From positions 48,371 through 112,370 of the forward strand of contig DATFRO010000034.1 of the NCBI GenBank assembly GCA_035263105.1: a stretch of DNA of 64,000 bases, given 5' to 3'. Every line of letters starts with the position of its first letter. The stretch's first letter is position 1. Shown here one piece after another: positions 26,766 to 34,602 of the stretch. The position numbers were made by a program, and so were the translations under genes. Origin of the DNA: DATBVX01 sp035263105 (GTDB lineage: Bacteria; Pseudomonadota; Gammaproteobacteria; Steroidobacterales; Steroidobacteraceae). Below the pieces are notes generated by a model that worked only from the letters and a program-made list of their open reading frames with translations, searched no databases and was not told the DNA's origin.

Positions 26766-27565
26766 CGAGTCGCAACGCGAAATCGATCGAGGAACTGCTG
26801 CGGATCATGGCGCGCCTGCGCTCGCGCGAGGGCGGCTGCCCCTGGGACCTGGAGCAGACGTTCGCCACGATCGCGCCGTACACCATCGAGGAGGCGTACG
26901 AGGTCGCCGACGCCATCGAGGCGGGCGATCCCGAACAATTGCGCGATGAGCTGGGCGACCTGCTGTTCCAGGTGGTGTTCCATTCGCGCCTGGCGCAGGA
27001 AGCCGGTGAGTTCGAATTCGGCGATGTGGTCGCGGCCATCTGCGACAAGATGACGCGCCGCCATCCGCACGTCTTCGGCGGCGAGAGCGTCGCCACGGCT
27101 GCGGAACAGACCCGCGCATGGGAAGAACACAAGAAGCGCGAACGCACGGCAGAAGGGGCCCCCAGCGTGCTCGATGGCATCGCCCGCGGATTGCCGGCGC
27201 TCACGCTCGCCGCCAAGGTGGGCAAGCGTGCGGCCAGCGTGGGCTTCGACTGGCCCGACTGGCAGGGAGCGCGCGCCAAGGTCGATGAGGAATTGCGCGA
27301 ACTGGATGCGCTCGGCGCCGATCCGGGCCGCGCGTCCGAGCTGGCAGCAGAGCTCGGCGATGTCTTGCTCGCGCTGGTCAATCTGTCGCGTCACCTCGAC
27401 ATCGATCCGGAGAGCGCGCTACGTGCGAGCAACGCCCGCTTCGAGCAGCGCTTCCGGCATCTCGAGCTTGAGGTTCAACGCAGCGGTCGGCAACTGAAAG
27501 ACCTCAACGCCGCCGAATTGGACGCGCTGTGGAACGCTGCGAAATCCGCGCTGAAACACGCCTGA
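26762..27565 (+). CDS. mazG: Nucleoside triphosphate pyrophosphohydrolase MazG
   Basis: The 267-residue all-helical enzyme hydrolyses nucleoside triphosphates to monophosphates and pyrophosphate, a housecleaning role for abnormal nucleotides. The two MazG repeats are present: the N-terminal catalytic one with GGCPWDLEQT, EEAYEVADAIE and ELGDLLFQVVFHS, then the link TRRHPHVFG, and the C-terminal one with VGFDWPDWQGAR, KVDEELREL and AAELGDVLLALVNLSRHL. Length matches E. coli MazG (263). The start overlaps the CoA-pyrophosphatase stop by 4 bases. No mazEF toxin genes are adjacent. Confidence 0.95.
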   Translation: MTSRNAKSIEELLRIMARLRSREGGCPWDLEQTFATIAPYTIEEAYEVADAIEAGDPEQLRDELGDLLFQVVFHSRLAQEAGEFEFGDVVAAICDKMTRRHPHVFGGESVATAAEQTRAWEEHKKRERTAEGAPSVLDGIARGLPALTLAAKVGKRAASVGFDWPDWQGARAKVDEELRELDALGADPGRASELAAELGDVLLALVNLSRHLDIDPESALRASNARFEQRFRHLELEVQRSGRQLKDLNAAELDALWNAAKSALKHA

Positions 27566-27590
27566 TTCTGTCACTTCGCGCACCCCGGGC

Positions 27591-27612
27591 AGGGTTCAGT
27601 TTGCATTCAGAG
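27591..27612 (+). promoter_or_regulatory. 11-bp direct repeat, possible OmpR/PhoB-family response regulator site
   Basis: Two TTCAG half-sites at 27595–27599 and 27606–27610 are spaced by exactly one 11-bp period, the spacing used by winged-helix OmpR/PhoB-type regulators. They lie about 90 bases before the glycine-zipper gene, and a PhoP-like regulator is encoded 1.1 kb downstream. No site of this form is seen upstream of the regulator's own operon. The assignment is inference from spacing only. Confidence 0.3.
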
Positions 27613-27685
27613 TGCCTGCCTTAGTTTGGCACCACGCTCGCTGAAGTACCGTTTGGATGGCAGCGCGAGCGCAAAGGAGCCTGAC

Positions 27686-28261
27686 ATGTTTTCGCGAGTG
27701 ATCACCTGCGTCGTCGTAGCCTCCGTGCTGGCTGCGCCCGCGGCGCTTGCCGACCCGAAGCACGGCCAGCCGTACGGCACGTCTCGCAACGCGAACCAGG
27801 ACTACGACTATGCGCGCGTGGTGCACGTCGAGCCGATCACGCGGCAGGTGCGAGTCGACGTCCCGCAGCGTGAGTGCTGGACCGAGACACGCTATGACCA
27901 GCCGGCCCAGCCGTCCTACGGCAGCACCGTCGGCGGAACGCTGGTGGGCGGCTTGATCGGTGGCGCGATCGGTCACCAGATCGGTGCGGGTCGCGGCAAG
28001 GACGCGGCCACGGTGGCGGGCATCGTCATCGGCTCCGCGCTCGGCCACAACGCCGCCGCACGCAGCCAGCAGCAGTACGCGTCGGCTCAGCCGCAGCCGT
28101 ACCAGGTCGAGCGCTGCGACAACCGCATCCAGCAGACCTACGAGGAACGGATCGACGGCTATCAGGTCGAGTATGAGTACCACGGGCGGCACTACTTCAC
28201 GCGCCTCCCGTACGACCCCGGCGAACGCCTGCGGGTGCAGGTCGACGTCCGGCCCGCGTAG
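27686..28261 (+). CDS. Glycine-zipper 2TM-domain envelope protein
   Basis: The 191-residue protein has a signal peptide (MFSRVITCVVVASVLAAPAALA) and, after a tyrosine-rich segment, a glycine-zipper domain: VGGTLVGGLIGGAIGHQIG and DAATVAGIVIGSALGHNAA, the repeated GxxxG pattern of the 2TM/RcnB-SlyB-like envelope proteins. The C-terminal part has paired cysteines outside the zipper (ECW earlier and RCDNRI later) and ends in a beta-rich tail YEYHGRHYFTRLPYDPG. Such proteins sit at the cell envelope and are often stress-induced. The ATG at 27686 follows AAAGGAG at good spacing. A response regulator and sensor kinase follow after the PepSY gene. Confidence 0.85.
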   Translation: MFSRVITCVVVASVLAAPAALADPKHGQPYGTSRNANQDYDYARVVHVEPITRQVRVDVPQRECWTETRYDQPAQPSYGSTVGGTLVGGLIGGAIGHQIGAGRGKDAATVAGIVIGSALGHNAAARSQQQYASAQPQPYQVERCDNRIQQTYEERIDGYQVEYEYHGRHYFTRLPYDPGERLRVQVDVRPA

Positions 28262-28281
28262 TCGCGCGGTGGCACGCAGCA

Positions 28282-28308
28282 GGACGGGCGGAGTGATTCC
28301 GCCCGTCC
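28282..28308 (+). terminator. Strong hairpin, probable terminator
   Basis: A perfect 10-bp stem (28282–28291 with 28299–28308) with a 7-base loop lies 20 bases after the glycine-zipper gene stop. No T-run follows, so it may be a weak or Rho-assisted terminator or an mRNA-stabilising hairpin. Confidence 0.55.
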
Positions 28309-28378
28309 CCGCTTACGGGAACCGGGGCTTGAGCACTACACTGCGCCGGTACTCGCTACGCCCGATCACGAGAAAGAT

Positions 28379-28687
28379 GTGAGGAACCAACCCGTACTGT
28401 CGCTTGCCCTAATGATTCTGGCCGGCCTTGCTTCGGGCGCCGCGGTGGCGAACCGGCAAGGCCTTGAGCCGGCGTCCGAAATCCGGGCACACGCGGAAAC
28501 GCGCGCGCAAGGGGGCATGTCACTGGATGCGGCGGTACAGATGGTCCAGCAGCGCTACAAAGCTCGTGTCGTGCGGGCCGAGACTCGCCAGGAGAACGGA
28601 CGCACCGTCTACGTGCTGAGACTGCTCAACACTGACGGAAAGGTATGGACTGTTCGCGTCGACGCCGATTCGGGCGCGGTGCTTTAG
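28379..28687 (+). CDS. Small exported PepSY-domain protein
   Basis: The 102-residue product begins at GTG 28379 with a signal peptide (hydrophobic SLALMILAGLASGAAVA). One PepSY-like unit follows: MSLDAAVQMVQQRYKARVVRAE, then the strand pair YVLRLLNTDGKVWTVRVDADSGAVL that ends the protein. PepSY domains are small inhibitory or sensor modules, and single-domain exported versions are often encoded just before PhoP/PhoQ-like two-component systems, as here (regulator start 57 bases downstream). It may modulate the sensor in the periplasm; that is inference. The ATG two bases upstream is in another frame. Confidence 0.83.
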   Translation: MRNQPVLSLALMILAGLASGAAVANRQGLEPASEIRAHAETRAQGGMSLDAAVQMVQQRYKARVVRAETRQENGRTVYVLRLLNTDGKVWTVRVDADSGAVL

Positions 28688-28743
28688 GGCCGCGCCGGCT
28701 GGTGTGGAAGCGAATGTGATTTCTGAGCGAGGCATTGATCGCG

Positions 28744-29451
28744 ATGCGAATTCTGATCGTCGAAGATGAGCAAGCGTTGCGCGAGTCCCTGGCTACGCAA
28801 CTTGGAGCCGCCGGCTTCACCGTCGATGCGGCAGCGGATGGCGAGGAAGGCCTGTACGCCGGCAAGGAGTACCCGGAAGACCTCGCCATCATCGACCTGG
28901 GATTGCCCAAGATGTCCGGTATCGAACTGATCCGGCAACTGCGCGGCTCGGGTAAGAGTTTCCCGATCCTGATCCTCACCGCGCGTGATCGCTGGCAGGA
29001 CAAGGTCGAGGGCCTGCAGTCCGGCGCGGACGACTATGTGGCGAAGCCTTTCCACATGCAGGAAGTGCTCGCGCGCGTGCAGGCGCTCCTGCGACGCTCG
29101 GGTGGCTGGTCGCAGCCGGTGCTACAGTGTGGCGACATCAGCCTGGACACCCGCAGCCAGGTCGTCACGGTGGGTGATCGCGTGGTGGAACTGACATCGT
29201 TCGAATATCGCATCCTCGAGTTCCTGATGCTGCGTGCCGGTGAAGTGATCTCCAAGGCGGAGCTCACCGAGCGGCTCTACGCGCAGGATTTCGAGCGCGA
29301 CAGCAACGTCATCGAAGTGTTCATCGGCCGCCTGCGCCGCAAGCTCGACCCGGAAGCTGTGCGCCAGCCGATCGAGACCCTGCGCGGGCGTGGCTACCGG
29401 CTCGCCCTGGCACGCTCCGAAGAGCCGAGCGCGCGCGCTGACGGCGGCTGA
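28744..29451 (+). CDS. OmpR/PhoP-family response regulator
   Basis: The 235-residue regulator has a receiver domain (1–115) with the acidic pair ED, phosphoacceptor Asp51 in IIDLGLP, the switch Thr in ILTARD and Lys101 in VAKPF. A winged-helix DNA-binding domain (about 130–225) ends in VIEVFIGRLRRKLD and LRGRGYRL. It resembles PhoP/QseB-type regulators. ATG 28744 is preferred to the TTG at 28735 because the family starts MRILIVEDE. Its stop overlaps the kinase start by one base (TGATG), so the two are coupled. Confidence 0.92.
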   Translation: MRILIVEDEQALRESLATQLGAAGFTVDAAADGEEGLYAGKEYPEDLAIIDLGLPKMSGIELIRQLRGSGKSFPILILTARDRWQDKVEGLQSGADDYVAKPFHMQEVLARVQALLRRSGGWSQPVLQCGDISLDTRSQVVTVGDRVVELTSFEYRILEFLMLRAGEVISKAELTERLYAQDFERDSNVIEVFIGRLRRKLDPEAVRQPIETLRGRGYRLALARSEEPSARADGG

Positions 29452-30809
29452 TGTCGTCACTCAGCGGGAGGCTGCTGGCATCGGTTTCCCTGCTGCTGAT
29501 TCTCTTTTTCGGTGTCACCATCGCCGCGCTCGACGCGGTGTTCCGCGATCTCAGCCAGCACAGCATCGGCGAGCTGCTCGACGCGCAGCTGGTCGCTCTG
29601 CTGGCGGCCTGCGAGCCCGATGATCACGGCAATGTGCAACCGGCCGGCGCTCTGGCCGAGACCCGTCTGCGCCAGCCCGGATCGGGCCTGTACGCCGAGA
29701 TCGAGAGCCCCGACGGCAAGCTGATCTGGCGCTCTCCCTCGCTGATAGGCAATGAGCTCGACTTCGGCGGCCCGGTGCCTGCCGGGTCGCGGCGTCTCGA
29801 GCAGCGCGTGCTCGAAGGCGGGCGGACGATGGTGTTGTCCGCTTCGATCAACTGGGAAATCGCCAAGGACACCAACCGCGAGTTCGTCTTCAACGTCGCC
29901 ACGAGCCTTGCGCCCTACGAGGCGCAGCTCGCACGGTTCCGCAGCCAGATGCTCGGGTGGTTCCTCGGATTGTTCGTGCTGCTGGTCGGATCCCTCGCGC
30001 TCCTGTTGCGCTGGGCGCTCGGGCCGTTGCGCCAGATCGAAGCGGAGATCGGCCAAGTGGAGGCGGGCGAGCGCACATCGCTCAGCGCTTCGCAGCCGCG
30101 CGAGTTGCAGGGTCTCGCCGCGAACATGAATGCGCTGCTCAAGAGCGAGCGCCAGCGCGTCGAGCGCTACCGCAATACGCTCGGCAATCTCGCGCACAGT
30201 CTCAAGACACCGCTCGCCGTGATCCGCTCGACGCTCGCGGGAGAGGCGACCATCGACCGCCGCCACGAGATCGTCAATCAGCAGATCGATCGCATGAACG
30301 CGATCGTGCAGCACCAGCTCAAGCGCGCCGGGGCCTCGGGCGGGGCGGTGATCGGCCAGGGCACCGTGGAAGTCGTGCCGCTGCTCACCGAGCTGCGCGG
30401 CGCCCTGAGCAAGGTCTATTCCAACCGGGACCTGCTGATCGAAATCAGCGCCGCCGAGCGCGTGGCCTTCACCGGCGACCGCGGCGACCTGTTCGAGCTG
30501 CTCGGGAACCTCCTCGACAACGCCTGCAAGTGGTGTCACTCCCGCGTGCGCGTGACCGTCGGTCGCGTTGCCGATACCGATGCGCGCACGCGCCTCAAGC
30601 TCACGGTCGAGGACGATGGGGTCGGCATCGCGAGTGCGGATCGGCAACGGATCCTGGAGCGCGGCGCGCGCGCCGATGAGCACGTGGAAGGGCAGGGCCT
30701 CGGCCTCGCGATGGTGCGCGAGATCGTCGAGCTCTACGACGGCACGCTCGAGATCGGCGAGTCGCCGCTCGGCGGTGCTCAAGTCACCGTCTGCCTGCCG
30801 GGACGTTGA
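29451..30809 (+). CDS. PhoQ-like sensor histidine kinase
   Basis: The 452-residue inner-membrane kinase has a first helix (about 8–28), a periplasmic sensor of about 135 residues, a second helix (about 168–188), a HAMP-like linker and a HisKA domain with His249 in NLAHSLKTPL. A HATPase domain follows with N-box LLDNACKWC, G1 DDGVGI and G2 GLGLAMV. The Trp and Cys after the N-box (NACKW) occur in PhoQ-like kinases. The periplasmic part is not strongly acidic, so a magnesium-sensing role cannot be claimed. It pairs with the preceding response regulator, and the PepSY protein is a possible periplasmic partner. Confidence 0.92.
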   Translation: MSSLSGRLLASVSLLLILFFGVTIAALDAVFRDLSQHSIGELLDAQLVALLAACEPDDHGNVQPAGALAETRLRQPGSGLYAEIESPDGKLIWRSPSLIGNELDFGGPVPAGSRRLEQRVLEGGRTMVLSASINWEIAKDTNREFVFNVATSLAPYEAQLARFRSQMLGWFLGLFVLLVGSLALLLRWALGPLRQIEAEIGQVEAGERTSLSASQPRELQGLAANMNALLKSERQRVERYRNTLGNLAHSLKTPLAVIRSTLAGEATIDRRHEIVNQQIDRMNAIVQHQLKRAGASGGAVIGQGTVEVVPLLTELRGALSKVYSNRDLLIEISAAERVAFTGDRGDLFELLGNLLDNACKWCHSRVRVTVGRVADTDARTRLKLTVEDDGVGIASADRQRILERGARADEHVEGQGLGLAMVREIVELYDGTLEIGESPLGGAQVTVCLPGR

Positions 30810-30832
30810 GCGCTAGAGAAGGCTCGTCAGCG

Positions 30833-31576
30833 TCACCGGTCGCCCATCAGCGGCTTGATGAGATCGAGGGGGAGCGGAAAGACGATCGTCGAGCTGCGTT
30901 CGCTGGAGATGTCCGCAAGCGTCTGCAGGTAGCGCAGCTGCAGAGCCTTGGGTTCGGCGGCCAGCGCGTGCGCGGCCTCGACCAGCATCTGCGCCGCCTG
31001 TTTCTCGCCTTCCGCATGGATGATCTTGGCGCGTCGCGTGCGCTCGGCCTCGGCCTGCTTGGCGATGGCGCGGATCATGCTCTCGTCGAGATCCACGTGC
31101 TTGATCTCGACGTTCGCCACCTTGATGCCCCAGGCATCGGTCGCCTGGTCGAGGATGTGCTGGATGTCGACGTTGAGCTTTTCGCGCTGCGAGAGCATTT
31201 CATCGAGATCATGCTGGCCCAGCACCGAGCGCAATGTCGTCTGCGCGAACTGGCTCGTGGCTTCCCACGGGTTCGCCACCTGGATGATGGCCTTGCCCGG
31301 ATCGACGACACGGAAGTACACCACCGCATTGACCTTGACCGAGACGTTGTCGCGCGAGATGACGTCCTGCTTCGGTACGTCGAGCACGACGACGCGCAGG
31401 TCGACCTTGGTCATCTGCTGCAGGATCGGGATCACGAGGATGATGCCGGGACCCTTGATCCCGGTGAATCGGCCGAGGGTGAACATCACGCCACGCTCGT
31501 ATTCCTTGAGGATCTTGATGGCGCTGAAGATGAGCGCACCGATCAGGAACACGACCACCAGGATGAATGGACTCAT
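30833..31576 (-). CDS. Stomatin/slipin-type SPFH (band 7) protein
   Basis: The 247-residue protein has one N-terminal membrane helix (2–20) and an SPFH/band 7 domain: EYERGVMFTLGRF, GPGIILVIP, VDLRVVVLDVPKQDVISRDNVSV and the helical AKQAEAERTRRAKIIHAEGE. Slipins form membrane oligomers at lipid microdomains and are the usual partner, and in archaea a substrate, of NfeD-type proteases. The nfeD gene lies immediately upstream with a 13-base gap, so the two are one operon. It ends close to the convergent sensor kinase gene. Confidence 0.93.
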   Translation of the reverse strand: MSPFILVVVFLIGALIFSAIKILKEYERGVMFTLGRFTGIKGPGIILVIPILQQMTKVDLRVVVLDVPKQDVISRDNVSVKVNAVVYFRVVDPGKAIIQVANPWEATSQFAQTTLRSVLGQHDLDEMLSQREKLNVDIQHILDQATDAWGIKVANVEIKHVDLDESMIRAIAKQAEAERTRRAKIIHAEGEKQAAQMLVEAAHALAAEPKALQLRYLQTLADISSERSSTIVFPLPLDLIKPLMGDR

Positions 31577-31589
31577 TGCATCACTCCCA

Positions 31590-33011
31590 TCATTGATTCA
31601 GCGGCTCGACCCAGAGCAGCAGCCCGTCGACCTTCACGACGCGCACCTGCTGTCCTGCGGCGAGCGGAACGCTGCTGCGCGCATTCCACAGCTCGCCACC
31701 GAGGCGCACGGTGCCTTGACCTGAAAAGCCCTCGAGCACCTCGGCGGTGCTGCCGCGGATGTGCTCGATACCGGTCACGACCGGACGCCGGCGCGCGCGG
31801 CCGAACATCCAGACCATCCCGATCAAGACCACCCCGGCGACGAAGGCGATCGCCGCGATGATCGGCAGGGCGATCGAGAATCCCGGCACGCTGGTGTCGA
31901 ACAGCATGATCGAACCGATGATGAAGGCGATCAGCCCACCCACGCCGAGCGCGCCGAAGCTCGGCACGAACGCTTCCGCGATCACCAGCAGCGCGCCGAG
32001 CACGATGAGAGCCAGTCCGGCGAAATTGACCGGCAGCACCTGGAAGGCGAAGAGCGCGAGCAGCAGGCAGATCGCGCCGGCGACTCCGGGAAGCACAGCG
32101 CCCGGGTTGTAGCCCTCGAACAGGAGTCCGTAGATGCCGATGAGCAGCAGGCCGTAGGCGATGGTCGGGTTGGTGATCACGGCGAGCAGTTCCGTGCGCC
32201 AATCGGCTTCGAACTTCTCGACCGTGAGGCCCTTGGTCGCGAGCGTCACTTCATTCGCACCCAGGCGGAGCTTGCGGCCGTCGAGCTGCTGCAGCAGATC
32301 GGGGATGTCCTTGGCAATCAGGTCGATCACCTTGTTGTCGAGCGCCTCCGAGGCGGGAAGGTTGGCGCCTTCGCGCACCGCGCGCTCCGCCCACTCGACG
32401 TTGCGCCCACGCAATTGCGCGAGACTGCGCAGGTAACCGACGGCGTCGTTGACTACCTTGCGCTCCATGGCGCTGCCCGGCGCGCTGCGCCGGCTCTCGC
32501 CAGTCTTCTTGCTGTCCTTGCTGTCCTTCTTGTCGGCCGCATCTTTGTCGCCCTTCGCGTCGGGCGCCACGTCAGGCCCTTCATCTCCAGGCTCCGGTGC
32601 CGGCTCGCTGCCGCCGATCTGCACGGGCGTGGCCGAACCGAGGTTGGTCGCCGGGGCCATGGCCGCGATGTGGCTCGCATACAGGATGTAGGTCCCCGCG
32701 CTCGCGGCCCGCGCGCCGCTCGGCGCCACGAAGGTCACGACGGGGATCGGCGATGCGAGGATCTCCTTGATGATGTCCCGCATCGAGGTATCGAGCCCGC
32801 CCGGCGTATCCATCTCCAGGATCACGAGCGCACTGCCGGAGTCCTGTGCTTTCTTGAGACCCTGCGAGAAGTAGTGGCTGATCGCCGGACCGATCGGGCC
32901 ATCGATCCTGAGCAGCAGCGCGGTGGACGGCGCTGGTTCGGACTTGTCGGGCGTTTCGGCCTGGAGCAGGACGACGCTCAGCAGCAGGACAGCGAACAGG
33001 AGTGTGCGCAT
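31590..33011 (-). CDS. NfeD family membrane serine protease (NfeD1b type)
   Basis: The 473-residue protein has a signal peptide (MRTLLFAVLLLSVVLL), a ClpP-like protease domain with the nucleophile Ser104 in AASAGTYI and probable catalytic Lys185 in MERKVVNDA, four or five membrane helices from about 285 to 415, and a C-terminal OB-fold NfeD domain (about 420–473). It is the long form that clips stomatin-like proteins. An unusual charged stretch rich in Asp and Lys (about 140–175) is inserted between the two halves of the protease domain. The ATG at 33011 is chosen because it starts the signal peptide; in-frame sequence upstream is not homologous. Confidence 0.92.
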   Translation of the reverse strand: MRTLLFAVLLLSVVLLQAETPDKSEPAPSTALLLRIDGPIGPAISHYFSQGLKKAQDSGSALVILEMDTPGGLDTSMRDIIKEILASPIPVVTFVAPSGARAASAGTYILYASHIAAMAPATNLGSATPVQIGGSEPAPEPGDEGPDVAPDAKGDKDAADKKDSKDSKKTGESRRSAPGSAMERKVVNDAVGYLRSLAQLRGRNVEWAERAVREGANLPASEALDNKVIDLIAKDIPDLLQQLDGRKLRLGANEVTLATKGLTVEKFEADWRTELLAVITNPTIAYGLLLIGIYGLLFEGYNPGAVLPGVAGAICLLLALFAFQVLPVNFAGLALIVLGALLVIAEAFVPSFGALGVGGLIAFIIGSIMLFDTSVPGFSIALPIIAAIAFVAGVVLIGMVWMFGRARRRPVVTGIEHIRGSTAEVLEGFSGQGTVRLGGELWNARSSVPLAAGQQVRVVKVDGLLLWVEPLNQ

Positions 33012-33075
33012 GGATGAAACCGCGGGCGCGGCACCAATGCCGCGCCCCGTCAGCGTATCACGGCCCGAGCGCCTC

Positions 33076-34602
33076 TTAGCCTTCGACGTCGAAGCGGATG
33101 CCCTGGGCGAGCGGCAGTGAGCTGCTCCAGTTGATGGTGTTGGTCTGGCGACGCATGTAGGCCTTCCAGGCATCGGAACCCGATTCCCGTCCGCCACCGG
33201 TCTCCTTCTCGCCGCCGAACGCGCCGCCGATTTCCGCGCCCGAGGTGCCGATGTTTACGTTGGCGATGCCGCAATCGCTCCCCTCCGCCGACAGGAAGCG
33301 TTCCGCGCTTTGCAGGCGGTCGGTGAAAATCGCCGACGACAGGCCGTGCGCGGAACGATTCTGCTCGGCGATCGCTTCATCCAGCGATTGCACCGGGATC
33401 AGGTACAGGATCGGGCCGAAGGTCTCGGTCTGCACGATCGGCCACTCGTTGCGCGCACGCACGATGGCGGGCTCGACGAAGTTGCCACGGCCGGGCCGGG
33501 CGCGACCGCCGCAGAGAATCTCACCGCCCTGTTCGCGAATGCGTGCGATGGCCGCCTCGAAGTTCGCCACCGCCTGGCGATCGATGAGCGGGCCGCACAA
33601 CGTGTCGGAGGCGAGGGGATCGCCGATCTTCACCTGCTTGTAGGCGTTGAGGAGGCGCTTCTCGAGCTCGGCCTGCCGCGAGCGGTGCACGAACACCCGG
33701 CGCGTGCTGGTGCACCGCTGGCCCGCCGTGCCCACGGCACCGAACACGATGGAGGGGACTGCGAGGTCTAGGTTCGCCGATTCGTCGACGATGATCGCGT
33801 TGTTGCCGCCGAGTTCCAGCAGGCTCTTGCCCATGCGCGCGGCGACTCGTTCGCCGACCTTGCGACCGACTGCGGTGGAACCCGTGAACGACACGAGAGC
33901 GACGCGCGCATCGTCGGTGAAGCGCTCGGCGAGCTTGTTCCCCGCGTCGATGAAGAGCTGGAAGACCGGCGGCAGGTGGTGCTTCGCGAGCGCGCGATTG
34001 CAGATCTCCTGCACCGCCACCGCACACAGCGGCGTCTTGGGCGAGGGCTTCCACACGCTGACGTTGCCGCAGATGGCGGCGAGGAAGGCGTTCCAGGACC
34101 AGACCGCGACGGGGAAGTTGAAGGCCGAGATGATTCCCACCACGCCGAGCGGGTGCCATTGCTCGTACATGCGGTGCTGCGGACGCTCGGAATGCATCGC
34201 GAGTCCGTACAGCATGCGCGCCTGGCCGACGGCGAAATCGGCAATGTCGATCATTTCCTGCACTTCACCGTCGCCCTCGGGCTTGATCTTGCCGTTCTCG
34301 AGCGACACCAGGCTCCCGAGCGCATCCTTGTTCGCGCGCAGTTCCTCGGCCACCACGCGCACGGCCTCGCCGCGCTTCGGCGCCGGAACGCGGCGCCACT
34401 CGGCCGCGGTCGCCACCGCGGACTTCATCACCTGCTCGTAGTCGCTCTCGGTGGACGCGCGCACCTGCGCGATCACTTCGTTGCTGGCCGGGTTGAGCGA
34501 ATCGATGAGAGTCCCGTGACTGTCCGTCGACCAGCCTGCCGTACCGGACCAGCTGCCGGCGTTTACCGGCTTGAGATTCAAGCGCGCCAGTACTTCGTTC
34601 AC
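33076..34602 (-). CDS. amaB: Alpha-aminoadipate semialdehyde dehydrogenase (ALDH7 type)
   Basis: The 508-residue aldehyde dehydrogenase carries GIISAFNFPVAVWSWN, WKPSPKTPLCA, FTGSTAVGRKVGE, LELGGNNAIIV with the catalytic Glu, and the nucleophile Cys in GTAGQRCTSTRRVFVH. The last, with TSTRR, and the end YMRRQTNTINWSSSLPLAQG place it in the ALDH7/antiquitin branch that oxidises aminoadipate semialdehyde in lysine breakdown. There is no ATG; the GTG at 34602 overlaps the stop of the saccharopine dehydrogenase gene as GTGA, so translation is coupled. The neighbour supports the lysine assignment. Confidence 0.9.
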   Translation of the reverse strand: MNEVLARLNLKPVNAGSWSGTAGWSTDSHGTLIDSLNPASNEVIAQVRASTESDYEQVMKSAVATAAEWRRVPAPKRGEAVRVVAEELRANKDALGSLVSLENGKIKPEGDGEVQEMIDIADFAVGQARMLYGLAMHSERPQHRMYEQWHPLGVVGIISAFNFPVAVWSWNAFLAAICGNVSVWKPSPKTPLCAVAVQEICNRALAKHHLPPVFQLFIDAGNKLAERFTDDARVALVSFTGSTAVGRKVGERVAARMGKSLLELGGNNAIIVDESANLDLAVPSIVFGAVGTAGQRCTSTRRVFVHRSRQAELEKRLLNAYKQVKIGDPLASDTLCGPLIDRQAVANFEAAIARIREQGGEILCGGRARPGRGNFVEPAIVRARNEWPIVQTETFGPILYLIPVQSLDEAIAEQNRSAHGLSSAIFTDRLQSAERFLSAEGSDCGIANVNIGTSGAEIGGAFGGEKETGGGRESGSDAWKAYMRRQTNTINWSSSLPLAQGIRFDVEG

